Shown here: positions 47,601 to 59,780 of the stretch, piece by piece
Numbering within the stretch: the stretch's first letter is position 1
Layout: each line of letters opens with the position of its first letter
Source: Argentina anserina
Lineage: Eukaryota > Streptophyta > Magnoliopsida > Rosales > Rosaceae
DNA length: 64,000 nucleotides
Reading direction: 5' to 3'
Assembly: GCF_933775445.1 (NCBI RefSeq)
Contig: NC_065872.1
Coordinates: 23,250,001-23,314,000, forward strand
Made by a program: the position numbers and the translations under genes
The notes under the pieces: generated by a model
Told to the model about the DNA's origin: nothing
Seen by the model: the letters and a program-made list of their open reading frames with translations, nothing else
The model's database searches: none

Positions 47601-49638
47601 ATCTCCAACTTCCTTTCATCATACAACTTCAAGAAGCATCTCACTATTGTTTTCTAGAAGGTGGCACAAACTTTGGCACGACCACTTTGCAAAAATGTTT
47701 AAGCCCTTCATTCTCTACATGGCTGAATGACAACTCATCAATAACAATCATCTCGCAATCATCTATTGTGCACCGATCAACAAACCATGGCTTTTGTTGG
47801 ACAAGGTTAGGATCATCTTCACCATCACCGACCAAATGTTGCTGACCTTCTTCATCATCCTCAATTTTTTCCCTACCCGGATACATCTTGCACACATTCT
47901 GAATATGTCTTCTCAATATGCTTGTACCATTAAAGGTTGAATCTGCCTTGAAATCAGTGCCACAATGAACACAAGTTGCACGGTCCTGATGCCCAGCATA
48001 ATGTTTTTCTCCATCTCTTTCAGTGTATAGATTTTTTCTATACTTCTCAAAATGAATCCAAACATCTGATGTGCGTCTAGAGGTCCCTGCTGTTGCAGTA
48101 GACATTTTTCTCTTTTTAGGCACATCTCGAGAAGCTTGAGTTGCTACTAGTGCTTCTTCTACACCCTCCATTGGAGCTTCAGGTTTAGTTTCAACTTCCT
48201 TGTTCTCATTCTCAGGATCAGAGGTAGCAACTAAATTATTCCCCGTGTCAGCTTGAATTGCTTCTACTTCAATTGAATTAGCTACATCGTCCACTACATC
48301 ATCATCCCATTCGTCCCAATATGCAGTAACATAACACATCGAATTGCCGGAATAAGATGAGATTGACATCTTTGGCTCTCTATAACAAAACATCAAGCAT
48401 TTCAGACTTTTCAATCTATACCAAATACAACTATTTTACAATTATCAAGCAAGAAAGCATCAAGTAGGCAAGCATTTCAATCGATAGTATACCAAGCAAG
48501 CATCAAGTATCATACCAATTAGAAAATCAGTAGCAAACAAGTTTGGTTCAAATAAATTAGTAGAAAATCAGTATCATACCAATTACATCCAAAGGGTTCA
48601 AACAAACATTACAAGCATTATATAATCATTTCGAAATCAAACAGTATATATAATTATATAAACAAGCAAATGAGCAAATCATCAACAGCTTCCTGACTTA
48701 TCTCAGTAGAAAACAAACAAATCAATATCATACCAATACAATTTACAAGCAACTCGTTGGAAAAGTTGGAATTGTTACCTGACTTACCTCTGCAGTTCCC
48801 TTTCAAAGTTCGGAGCTTCTCTGACTCTATGAGTTCTCTCAATCCAAATTCCAAAGTTTAACTACATAATCAAAGTGGTGAAAAGGAAATCAAACACCAT
48901 CAAATTATCCAAACAAAATCATGAAAGCATACCCCGCTAATTAAGAAGCACCAAGCTTACAACTTGAGAAGCATTCGAGTAGGGAAAGCATATGCAATCA
49001 GCTGCAACAAATAGAATATAAACGCAACTCCATTCAAACTTGATGAAAAGTAATTGAAACTTTCAAACTATTTGGAAGTTGTTGAGATATTTCCTACCCA
49101 TGTTCTGAGTTTGAGGGCGGTGGCGACCGACAAGATGGAGGTGGCGACGGCGATGATCGATGGGTTGAAGCCTTGAGGGCTACAACGGAAGGTTGAAGAT
49201 GAAAAAGGCTTATGGTCAACGATAAGGGGGAGAAGGCTTGAACAATCGGACTGGAGAGAACTGGAGAGTGAAGAAGACTGAGAAGTTGCGCCCAGTCGGA
49301 TTAGTGCCCACTGCCCTACCTCGCCGAGTCAAATCGTGGAACTCCCTCTATCTTAGACTGAGGCCGAAAGAGAATAAGGTTTATTTTCTCCCTATAATCA
49401 CCTACAATCGACTGTATAGTAAGCTTGTGAACCCAATAATATAAAGACACGCATATTTTCGAGCTTTTAGGTCTTTTTTCCCCGCAAAATTTGAAGGACC
49501 GGGACTAGATCAGACAAAACAAGGACCGGACCGTCCCGCCAAAATCACTTAAATTTAACTATGGGACCCACCCGAGCCCAATCGGTCCAGTTCGGTTTTG
49601 TCGGATTTTTTTTTAAACGGGCTTCGTGCCCACCTTTA
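44650..49638 (-). mobile_element. Decayed autonomous hAT transposon
   Basis: The right end on plus is GGGCTTCGTGCCCACCTTTA (ending 49638), which read inward is TAAAGGTGGGCACGAAGCCC, a hAT-type terminus. Inside it are GGACCGG-rich subterminal sequences (49490-49600) mirrored by similar motifs near 44652-44760. A decayed BED-finger transposase runs on the minus strand between them. No matching left terminal repeat or 8-bp duplication was found, so the left border is approximate and the left tip may be deleted. Confidence 0.7.
45474..48414 (-). pseudogene. BED-type hAT transposase, multiply frameshifted
   Basis: The minus-strand pieces follow each other in family order. An acidic N-terminal region and a BED zinc finger (TCVHCGTDF...ILRRHIQNVC) lie in 48414-47644. 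The catalytic RNase-H-like part follows (RVCLTTDTWTS, AHFIDASWNLHKRI at 47644-47288; HVRCLAHILNIIVQAGL at 47370-47035; LPTRWNSTFLLLDL at 47096-46836). The C-terminal dimerisation segment (KWWKLNGCKYPNLAF, VSTVASDSTFSTG) is at 46187-45942. Frame changes occur near 47650, 47330, 47080, 46880 and in the C-terminal part, mostly single bases in homopolymers. A lysine-rich tail exon with a repeated GTSNPxPQPK unit sits at 45807-45474 behind an apparent splice acceptor. It cannot encode an active enzyme. Confidence 0.85.
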
Positions 49639-49729
49639 TCTATATCTACCTTGTGTTGTTGCTCGATGGGATCTCTAGTTGTTGCTCTTGATCGGTGGTT
49701 TGGGATTGACTGTGGCTGGTTGGGTTAAT

Positions 49730-52700
49730 TAGGGGTCATCATTTAGCCCTTGGGCCTAAAAGTCCGTGGGCGGCCCATCGGCCCATAGGCCCTAAGTCCG
49801 GCCCGGCCCGTAAAAAAGCCCTCTCAAGCCCGGCCCTTAGGGTATATATAGGGCAGGGTAAGGGCGGAGGGTGTGAAGCCCAGTCCCGGCCCATTAAAAC
49901 CCGTAGGGCTTTAGCCCGGCCCAGCCCACTCAGCCCGGCCCTTAAGCCCTAAACTGAGAGACAGAGACATATAATTGAATATGATCTATGATCTATCCTC
50001 TTGAGTCTTATCCATCGTGTAACAAAAAGTTAACGTTTAGGGTAAATGACTAATAACTCAGGAGTCTTATACTCTTATCCATTGTGTAACAAAAAATTAA
50101 CGTTAGACTAATAACTCATAAATACCTCGCAGGCTCGCACTTATCAGTCTGATCCCATATTCTTCGCCTCTTCGGGTTCAACATCCAGATCTCTTCTTCA
50201 ATACCCCTCTGAGTCTCTGACCCAAACCTAGCCTCGCACAAAATAAATCATCTATCTTCAATCATTCGTGTTTCGCGTATCCTTCGCCCCGTATTCTTCA
50301 ACACCCAGAACTCTCTGAGTCTCTGACCCAAACTTAGATCTTCCTCTCCCAAAACAAATCATCTCTCGCCAATAATTCGCCGATGCTCCATCAAAAAGTT
50401 CTCTAATGAGTCTAATGACTCTAATCCTTCGCAGCAGCGTACTAGGGAATGGGAGAATCTTGGTTTCACTGGGCTTGCTTTGTGCTCTGATTGCAACAGT
50501 TTGGCTGACTACGTCAAAGACCAAGGTCCTTTCTCCTCTTCCTCTCTCTCAGCTTTTGATTTCTAGATTGATGGGCTTGTTCTTAAAATTTGTGTTTCGT
50601 CTGATTTGATGATTACAGTATCCAATTGGAGCTTTGGGTGTTTGAGATTAGTATTGATTGGTAAAGATGGACTTGGAAATCAAGATGATCCATTGCTGCT
50701 TAATCGGGTATTCTTCTTTGGGAAATGGCAATCTTATTCAAGTATCTCTGAACTCTTGACTTTTTTTTAATAATTGGTTTTGGTAGTTGCATTTAGCTAT
50801 GATGGATACAGTTAATGAGGAAAATGTGGAAACATCCTCGGCTCCCCCAAATACTGGTAGACAAGCTAGTGATGTTTGGAATTATTTTGAGAAGGTTGAA
50901 AAAATGGTAAACAATTTAAAAGTTCTGAAAGCTAAGTGTGGTATTTGTGGTAGTTTGCTTGCTCGTGGGGGTAGTAATGGAACGAATCATTTGAAACGAC
51001 ATATTAGAAAGCATGCTGTGGCAAGTAGTCAAACTCAGGATGTTAGAACTCAAATGCAAATAGGTATAAATGCTGCTGGAAATATATCAAATTTTCGATA
51101 TGATAAAAATGTTGCTCGGAAAGAAATTGTGGATTTTATAATTAGAGCTGAATTACCTTTTACATTTGTTGAAAAGCATGATTTTATTGGCATGATTCAA
51201 AGATCATTTGCTCCTCAATTTACTGGAATTTCAGCCTCTACATGTAAAAGGGATGTGATGAAACGTTTTGGGACTAGTAAAGCTGAGCTACTTAATTTTT
51301 TTCAAAATTTTGATGGAAAAGTTTGTCTCACTTCTGATGTTTGGTCCTCACGACAAAAGATGGGGTATATGTCTCTCACTGTACATTTCATAGACAAAGA
51401 TTGGTCTTTGAACAAAAGAATTATTTCTTTTAAAATGATTGAGTATCCACATTCTGGAGAAATACTTGCACAACATATATATGAAGAACTGATTACTTGG
51501 CATATTCATGAAAAAGTTTTCTCCATATCATTAGACAATGCTTCAAATAATGATGTACTTGTACAATTACTTCCAGATTATCTTATGATTGCATCAGTGC
51601 CTAAACAATTGTTTCATGTGCGTTGTTGTGCTCATATCCTTAATTTGATTGTGCAAGATGGGCTAAATATTTTATCTCCATCAATTGAGAAAATAACCAC
51701 CATAGTGCGTAGCATGAATTCCTCTAATAAGAGACATGAAGTATGGGTACAAGCTTGTGCTGATTTAGATTATGGAAAGAAAAATATTGACAATGATGTT
51801 CCTCATAGGTGGAATTCCACATATGATCTTTTACTTTTAGCTCTGAAATACAAAGCTCCATTGCATAGATATGTGCAAAAAGTAAATGAATCTCGTTCTT
51901 GTAATTTAGCTTATCCAACTGAACAAGATTGGTTGATTGTTGAACTTACTTGCGGTTTTCTTGCAATTTTTAACTCTTCTACAAAAATTTGTCGTGGTGT
52001 TTATTCACCTACTTCTAGTAGAGTTATAAATTGTCTAGTTGATATTTACCAAACATTTGCTGCATATTCTCATCTCAATATTTTCAAAGCTGCTTTAGAG
52101 GCAATGAAAACAAAATTTGATAAGTATTGGTCTAAGTTTCCGATGGTTTTTTGTCTTGCTACTATCATGGATCCTAGATTCAAGTTATTAGCAATTGAAG
52201 AGTGGCTGAAGTGTTTTGGTCTTCAGCCATTAGAAATTGATGCAAGAATGACATCCATTAAGACTTTGTTGCAGCAATATTATGATATCTATAAGACTAA
52301 TAAGAGGAATGTAGTTCCTAGTGTTGCATCTAGTTTACCTAGTGATGGAGTCCCTACTCCTTTGGAAACCACGTCTGCATCTATAACAATTCCTAGGGTT
52401 CAAAATTTTTCCATGCAAAGGTTGAAAAGGGCTAGAGTATCATCTAGTTCATCCACTAACTCTTCTGATTTACAAGTGTATCTTGATTTAGCAACAATTG
52501 AGGTGGATGATGACAATCAATTCAATGTTTTGGGATGGTGGAAGACAAATCACACATTGTACCCTATTCTTTCACTTATGGCTCGTGACCTATTAAGTGT
52601 ACCAGCTTCAACAGTTGCATCAGAAGCTGCATTTAGTGCAGGTGGTCGAGTTGTTTCAGAAAAGAGAGCTGCTCTAAGTCCAAATACCATAGAAGCTTTA

Positions 52701-54028
52701 GTCTGTTTGAAGGATTAGAGCTTGGCAAGTACAAGAAAGCAAGAAGCAGCACGAGAAGAGGAATGTGCTGAAGAACTAATGAATGCAAAGGCTGCAAGAC
52801 TAGATTGGATGATTGATAGTGATGATATTGGTGAAGATGCTAGTGAAGATGATGGGGAAACTGAGAATGGAATTGAAAGTGCTTTTATTGGAGTCCCTTA
52901 GTTACTTATCTGATTTAGTAACCATGTGCCTTTTTTGTGTTTTGGGTTACAAGGCTTGGTTACTTATCAAGTCTCTAGACTTGTTACTTTTTTGTGTTAA
53001 GGACTACAAGGCTATCATGACTACAAGGCTCATGAACATTTTGAGTCTCTAAATTTCTAACCAGCGTTGGCATATATACTAATTCTCAAACATTAGTACA
53101 TGCTACTGAGCTTTTGCTGTAACATATATTGAATGAATTTATGATTAATCTTTTTACATATGCTTAATCCATCTTTGTGTTTCTGCTCAACTGTGTTTCA
53201 TTAACAGTTTGTAAGATTAGAGTATATGTGTTGCTTGGACTCTTATTGATACTCTTTTCTTACTTGTACTCATATGTTGCCTTGTTTGCATTGCAGATCA
53301 TGAGTATGACTGTCTGAGAATGTGATTCCAGGTGAGAATGACCCTTTGCCTTTAAAAAACTACAAATTGTTGCAAGCTGGACTACTTATTTGGTCTTGGT
53401 GCATATGTCTAAACTCTAAAGTTCATAATTCAAACTCATTTTATGTTGATTTATTAATTCCTACTTATAACTTAATCAATGGTGGTTATATTTTTATTAT
53501 TATCATGATGACTAATTCCTACTTGATGTTTATTTTGTTTTTGCAGAACAAACTTTTGCTTCATGAGTATGGAATCAACAGGGAAGGGTTTCATTTGCTC
53601 ATAGTAAAGTTATATTGTTAGTCCTCTTTAGTTGCATATTGCTTCATGACGGCATGCCTCAACCCTCAAGATGAAATCAAGAAATGGCAGACTCTGGCAG
53701 TTCACCCTTGAAGCAAGGTTACTGGAATTTGGATTAGTGTATCATACAATGATGAAACATTAAAGGTTGATACAACTATTGAACTATATGTATTCTTTAT
53801 AATTTTAGATTTGAGTTTTCCTCTTTTCATTTGTATAATTTTGTGTTTGTCTGAATAAAACCCGGCCCGACCCGATAAAGAAAGGGCTGGCCCGGCCCGG
53901 CCCGGTCGACCCTGTTTGGCCCGACCCATGGGCAGCCCTGAGGCTTGCAATATATAGACAGGCCCAACCCGGCCCGGCCCTATAAAATATAAAAAGTGTG
54001 TTGAAGCCCGGCCCATTGCTGACCCCTA
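49730..54028 (+). mobile_element. Nearly intact autonomous hAT transposon
   Basis: The element starts TAGGGGTCATCATTTAGCCC and ends, reverse-complemented, TAGGGGTCAGCAATGGGCCG, giving a 9-bp perfect and longer imperfect terminal inverted repeat. It is flanked by the perfect 8-bp duplication GGGTTAAT (49722-49729 and 54029-54036). Both subterminal zones (49750-49950 and 53860-54015) are packed with GGCCCG motifs. Inside is one transposase gene. Internal direct repeats occur at 50006-50060/50073-50118 and about 50150-50380. Clean ends and an almost open transposase indicate recent movement. Confidence 0.95.
50787..52901 (+). pseudogene. BED zinc-finger hAT transposase with a premature stop near the C-terminus
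   Basis: The frame 50787-52718 encodes 643 residues; a TAG at 52716-52718 is followed in the same frame by 60 further sense codons to a TAG at 52899-52901. The BED finger is at residues about 28-76 (C51, C54, H72, H76). The RNase-H-like catalytic region follows (KVCLTSDVWSS, TVHFIDKDWSLNKRI, FHVRCCAHILNLIVQDGL, VPHRWNSTYDLLLLAL). The C-terminal hAT dimerisation domain is VLGWWKTNHTLYPILSLMAR...VASEAAFSAGGRVVS, about 570-642. The stop falls just after LVCLKD, where many hAT transposases have Trp, so it may be a one-base change that removes only the acidic tail. A splice acceptor-like TTTTGGTAG just precedes the frame, and the true start may be one of the Met codons near 50799. Confidence 0.85.
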
Positions 54029-54036
54029 GGGTTAAT

Positions 54037-55726
54037 TATTGTATGCTGCTTTTGGAGAATGGAGTTGTTAGTTGTTTTGTTTGGGTCTGTGACTTCCTGG
54101 TAATGATGACGATTTCTTTTCTGGGAGGAGAGGTCTAGTTTTGGGCTAGTCAGATCACATTTGGTCTTGGGCTCCAACTCTTTGTGCATTCAGTTGGGCT
54201 TGTCATGACAGTAAGTTGGGTTTATCCCAACTATATGTCGGCTAGTCTTGATTTCTATCATTTAATAATTTGTATTTTCTGTATAGAATTTAGTTTGTAT
54301 TGTTTTACCTGGCTTGCTTTGTATGTTGTTAAAGCCATGCTAATTATGGTATAGGGTTTTCTTTTGCTTGCATCGTGCGGAAGTTGCTTAGATAGTTGGT
54401 CTATCATATGTATCATAATGGTATCTATACAATGAACCCTTGTATATCCTTCAAGTGATAACGGATGGATATGTAATTGCTTTCTTGGTTTGGGTTTTCC
54501 CTCGACTGAATGAATTCACATTTCAAAAATTAAGCACAAAATCGCAAATCTGAAATCCAAGAAAAGAAGACAAGCTACCTTTTTGAAGAGAAGACAAACA
54601 TTGTTAAAGGGAATGTCAGATGGCGGGCTTCGACCTTAATCCTCTCATACTCTCAATTCAGGAATTGTTGGTTGGGTTTAGGGAGAAAAAGGTTGGAAGA
54701 GAGTCAGTTATCTGAACTTGGGTGATCCGGAGCCCTCATATAGAGAAAAAGAGTGCATTTTAGACACTTTTAGTAGCTGGAGACAACTAACTAAGCACGT
54801 TAGGACATATGTGCCCATATCCATGCACAAGACCAGGACAATGCTACAGGCGTACAAAATCCCTCTTCGGGATGAACTGTATGGGACATGTAGGAACGAA
54901 CATCACTTAGTGGATTCAGTTACATCCCACAATAGTTTTATCTTTATGGATTGGAGAGGCAAACCTATATGAATAATGATATATTTGAGTGTCTTAAAAT
55001 TTGATTTTTGAGTTTAAATATTAGATCGCTTATGCCTCCAAAGGTTGGAGATTCTATTGAAATTCATATAGAAAGCTACTTAATACATATGTTGGTGCTA
55101 AATTTGCAATAGAAGAAAATGTATAAAACATAATCTAGTTTTGCCATTTGCAATTCGTGCATGTAATCATGATGGTTTGTGCATATAAGCTAGTAAATAT
55201 GACAATATTAATACTAGCTATTTGAATTTTGAATTTAAAATCAAATTTCAGATTTTTATCTTTGTACAACGTTATTCCCAACACCATCTTTCACTTTTGT
55301 AAAAGCAATAAATACTAATGCAGACATCTATTTGGTGAATGCATGCAACCTACAATGGAAAAAGTATAGAAAAATTTCTATCTTGTCGCTAAGGGGCCGT
55401 ATGTTTTCCTGTTAAAATCTAATCTCCTTCTCAAAATCCCTTGCATCATTCTTTTTTGAGTTTTGTCACATTTATCTAAGGCTTAGTCTTATTGTTTGAA
55501 AGAAGGAAGTCTCTCTCTCTCTCTCTCTCTGGCAAGGTGGTCACCATTATCCATGTCATAATCCAATAGTAGTACTTCACCTTTATCATCGCCTACAATT
55601 GCACCAATTGCTTCACCGACCACATTTGAAACAGTATTGTCGATATCCTCTTCAGGGCCTATAGTGCCAATTGTACCCCAAGTTGTAAAATCAGTCTCAC
55701 TAGTGTTGGTTGATACTGATAGAGTC
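54037..55726. other. Intergenic region with possible leader of the MBD-like gene
   Basis: No other gene is supported. A (CT)n tract lies at about 55511-55531. The frame of the first coding exon of the downstream gene is open back to about 55570, so an earlier exon cannot be excluded. A short open frame at 54718-54972 has no family similarity. Confidence 0.4.
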
Positions 55727-58614
55727 ATGGACGAATTTTCACATTCTCAGACAGTGGACTACCATGACACTCAAAAAGGCCAAGCGCTCTCTCCATCTTT
55801 ATCTGGAAAAGAATTGGTGCTATATAAACAAGATATACATCGCCCAGAAAACCTGCAAAAACGACTAGCAGAAATCATTAAAGATGTTGTTCTCGTAATA
55901 ACTTTTGCCCTATAAATTATAGTATTGCATTAAATATCAAATTAACTTTTACATCAACTAAACTAGTTATTTTTATATATACAGAAAGAAGTGGCTGAGT
56001 TGATGAAGCTAGTAACTGTAGAGATGGGGAAGGATCAGAAAGCAAAGAACGACAGTAGAACTACCAAGGTGATTTTTCATTTTTGTTGGTTATAATGTTA
56101 AATATCTAGATCTATGTGGATATGTTAATCTTCTCATATGTTTTGCTATTATTTAAGGTGGAAGAGACCTCTGAGTCAACGAAAAAAGATGGTAAATTCA
56201 TGATAGTAGCAGAAGAGCAGGTTCAAGCTCACCCTAGGAACCCAAAAGTAAAAGACCCGGTGATAATAATTTAATTATATGATAACTTTTATTGAAGTTC
56301 ATGTCATTCAAATTAACTGATCGATATACTCTTCTTCCTCATTTTGATATCACTATTTGTATCACAGATCTTAGTTCTCATTTGATATCTACTTTGAAAT
56401 TTTTTAGGAGAAAAAGACTTATGAATCAATGAAAGAAGATAGTACACACATGGTAGTAGCGGTAGAGCAGGCTCCAGTTGGCCATGAGAGCCCAAAAATA
56501 AAAAACTCGGTAATTATTAATTTTTCATAATTTTATTTAGATGCCTTTTTTTTTTGTTAAAGTTCCTTGTCATTCAAATCAATTGATGAGAACTTCTATT
56601 TATACCTCTTAAAACGTCACTTGGACCTCTTTAGTTAACAAACCTCAAATTTACTTTTAAAAAATTATAAAATCATACTTGGACCTCCATATTTTTCTCA
56701 AAACGCCAATAGCCTAAATAAGGGAGCTTCTATTTAGAAAATTATAAGGAATACTGATAATTTTTCCTTCAATTTTTTAACATCAAATAATCATAATTTC
56801 TCATCTAATTTGTTCAAACATATATTAGGACCCATATTATTCTATTCATTGAGATTGAGAAGATTGTTCGTAAATAATCATTGTACAATTATTTTCAAGT
56901 TCTTGGCACTCTTCGTAAATTATAACAAATGCATTGGAGCAAGTAGAACCTAAAAATACACTAACCGAAGAAAAAAAATTACAAACCAATACAACTTGCA
57001 TCATCTTTCAAAATTCACATAAAATTTTACTTAATAATTGATTGTGAATGATTATGGATTTATAATTCTTGGACAACAATGAGGTGAGATTTTGTTTTTT
57101 GTATGGTGAGAATTAGTTGGTAAGGTGGATTGTTTTTGGTAAGATGTGGATTTTTTTAGTATGATGATAATTGTTTTTTCATGAGATGGACATTTTTAGT
57201 ATGTGAGATTATTTTTGTAAGATAGTGGTCTGGTAAATTCACACGCTTTAATAAAGTCAATTGTAATTTGAAAATAAAGCGACGTCTAAGTGCTCTTTTT
57301 AGAATTATGAATAGAAAATCTCCTAATTGATCTCATCGCATTTGCTTTGATTTTTAATACACAGGAACTATCTATCAATACAAGGCCAGCTCAATCAGCC
57401 TCAAAAGCAGTGGTTCATATATCAAATCTATCCTTCAAAATTCCTGATGATTTTGAAATTGATGATGACATTATAAATGAGGTATAAGCTATTATACTTT
57501 TTTTTTGTCTCACACTTTATAAGATATATTCAGCATTTTACTTATCCTCTCAAAAAAAAATTGTGCTGAGCTAGTTTTATTTAGTCTACTGGCATAGTTT
57601 CCCCTTGTTAAGTGAGTGGTTATGAATGTGACTCACATTGTAGCATTATATTTCTTTACCTGATTAAAAAAAAAAGTAGTCTTATGAGCAAATGAGTGAA
57701 TGCATGCAGTTTGAACCTGAAGATGAAGTCATCAGGGAAATTACTGCAGAAAATAGGAAAAACTTTAGTTTCTCCGACAGACTCCATGGATGGAAAATGG
57801 AATGTAAAATCAGACTTAGTGGTGTTCAACAATTTGATAAGGTAATTTCTCATAAATTATTTTATGTTAACAATAGATGATATCGATAGATATTTTTATC
57901 AATCATTGATTTAAGTTTGGAATGTTGAAGTTTACTTGAATCATTCCAGTACTTTACACATATAAAATCAAAGACTGTGACAAGATCAGTTCATGAGGTT
58001 GTGAGGTTCATCCTTTATGAAGTAAACCCTAAACAAATAAGGGAAGCTAATCGCAAACGCAAATCAATATATATGTCGGTGAGTTAGATCATTTAGGTTC
58101 ATATTCTACTTTAACATTTCGGTTTGGTCACTTTATAAATGATTTTTGTTCTATTTAGGAGCCACCTAAGAGCAGTTGTCGTTGCACTCTCCAAAAGACA
58201 TTTGAGAGCCCTAGAAATGTATTAAAGGCTAAAGGCATAAACATGTCATCTAACGGCACTACTAGTGATCTTGACCAAAAGGAAGAGTCATATGTAGAAA
58301 TGTTTTTACGCGTAGCTTGGAGAAACCAAATGAATGGCACTGCAGAGGAAGTGCCGTCAGTCATAGGTAAAATTTTTTTTTCAATGATCTGCTTATTACT
58401 TCATGTTAATTTTTTTGATATCAAGTTACTGAGGTCTAATATATAGCATTTCATCATAGAATGGGAAGTACTAAATACTATGAAAAAAAAGGCCAGAATT
58501 ATAACATGTGAGCAAGAAGTTGAGTCACCAAACATGGATGGTGAAGCTACAAACCATATGATGAGGCAAGCAAAAAATGACTTTTTGGTGATGAAAAGAT
58601 GCAAAAGCTTTTAA
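55727..58614 (+). CDS. Nine-exon gene for a methyl-CpG-binding-domain-like (MBD) protein
   Basis: The proposed exons are 55727-55894, 55985-56068, 56158-56259, 56408-56509, 57365-57481, 57710-57841, 57950-58078, 58159-58366 and 58460-58614 (stop TAA 58612-58614). All have GT/AG borders and consistent phases; all junctions but the last fall between codons. The product is about 398 residues, mostly hydrophilic and Lys/Glu-rich. Exons 6-7 encode LHGWKMECKIRLSGVQQFDK and then YFTHIKSKTVTRSVHEVVRF. This fits the MBD pattern GW....R.SG...DKYY......RS..EV.R(Y/F), so the protein may bind methylated or other DNA in the nucleus. Exons 3 and 4 are both 102 bp and encode related 34-residue units. Some plant MBD proteins (MBD13) are long and similarly charged, but I am not sure of the subclass. 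The start Met is the first clear one; an upstream exon is possible. Confidence 0.65.
56588..57324. mobile_element. Probable MITE in intron 4 of the MBD-like gene
   Basis: The left end GAGAACTTCTATTTATACC and the reverse complement of the right end, AGGAGATTTTCTATTCATAA, are imperfect inverted repeats that continue through a shared CTTAAAACGTCACTTGGAC-like block. AATTGAT lies on both sides (56581-56587 and 57325-57331). The interior is AT-rich and non-coding. It explains why this intron is several times longer than its neighbours. Confidence 0.5.
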
Positions 58615-59707
58615 TGATACATCAAGTTTTTTGTGGTTTCATTCAGCAATAGAACTCTAAATAAAATTAGCTTTAGCATTATACTAAATAGCTAATGTTA
58701 CAATAAATTAATTTCTCTGAACAATTATATTTGATTCAATAGCAATCCATGGATTCATGTAAAAAACATCCTCTCGGATGTGGCAATAATTCGACCCTAT
58801 ATGAGGATATATCATTTCAATGTGTGTGTGCGCGCGTTTTTTTTTTCCTTCAAGAAGACAAATAGAAACCATAAATAATGGCATCTGATTGCCTTTTACA
58901 TTTTGTTATATATGTTTTAGTCACTATGGAAAATTAGTCAATGCACCAATGTGCAAGTTGATCAGCATTTATAATAGAATCTTAACCATTGATATCTAAT
59001 AATATTTATTTCTTTAATAATAAAAATATATACTTAATGAAATCTAACTGCTCATTTAAATTTGTACAAATGCACCTTGGTGCTCTGAATAAGCTCTCAT
59101 TAGCTATCTAATATCTAAACTCCTAATATTATATCCACACATGGCACTTGCAGTCGGACTTGACTTGTTGGAGACCTAAGGCAAACTATAAAGATAGGCC
59201 TCGACCAACTAAACAAATTTAATTTAGGGGTGTTGATAAATATGGGCATTTGGAAACCCCAAATCTCTACTACTATAAAGTCAGCCCCTGAAAAATTACT
59301 AAATTGTGAACTTCTAAATCTGACCCTTTGTAATCCTACATTCACACATAGACATAAGGACAATTACTTAAAAATATAAATATTTAACCAATGTGTTTTT
59401 CCAAAACTATCTTTCGTGGTAAACAAAATTGCATAAAGGGATTACCTCTTAAGGAAATATTTAAAAAAATATATAATTTTGTAAATTTGTGCTATGAAAT
59501 CACATGCATTGCATGACTACGAGGCGAGTGATATAAGGGCATCGATATCATATTTGGCATGATGATAATTTAGGGTGCCATAATACAAATGTTTTAAAAC
59601 CATCCCTAAACTTAAAAACCAATTACAAACAGTGTCATCATTTCACTCTTACCTCAAATTACTTGATCAAGTTCAGATCATCACTTGTTTCTCTAACCTA
59701 AATACCC

Positions 59708-59780
<73 letters not shown>

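Noticed and set aside
54718..54972. 84-codon plus-strand open frame
   Set aside because: No recognisable similarity and no splice signals linking it to the MBD-like gene.
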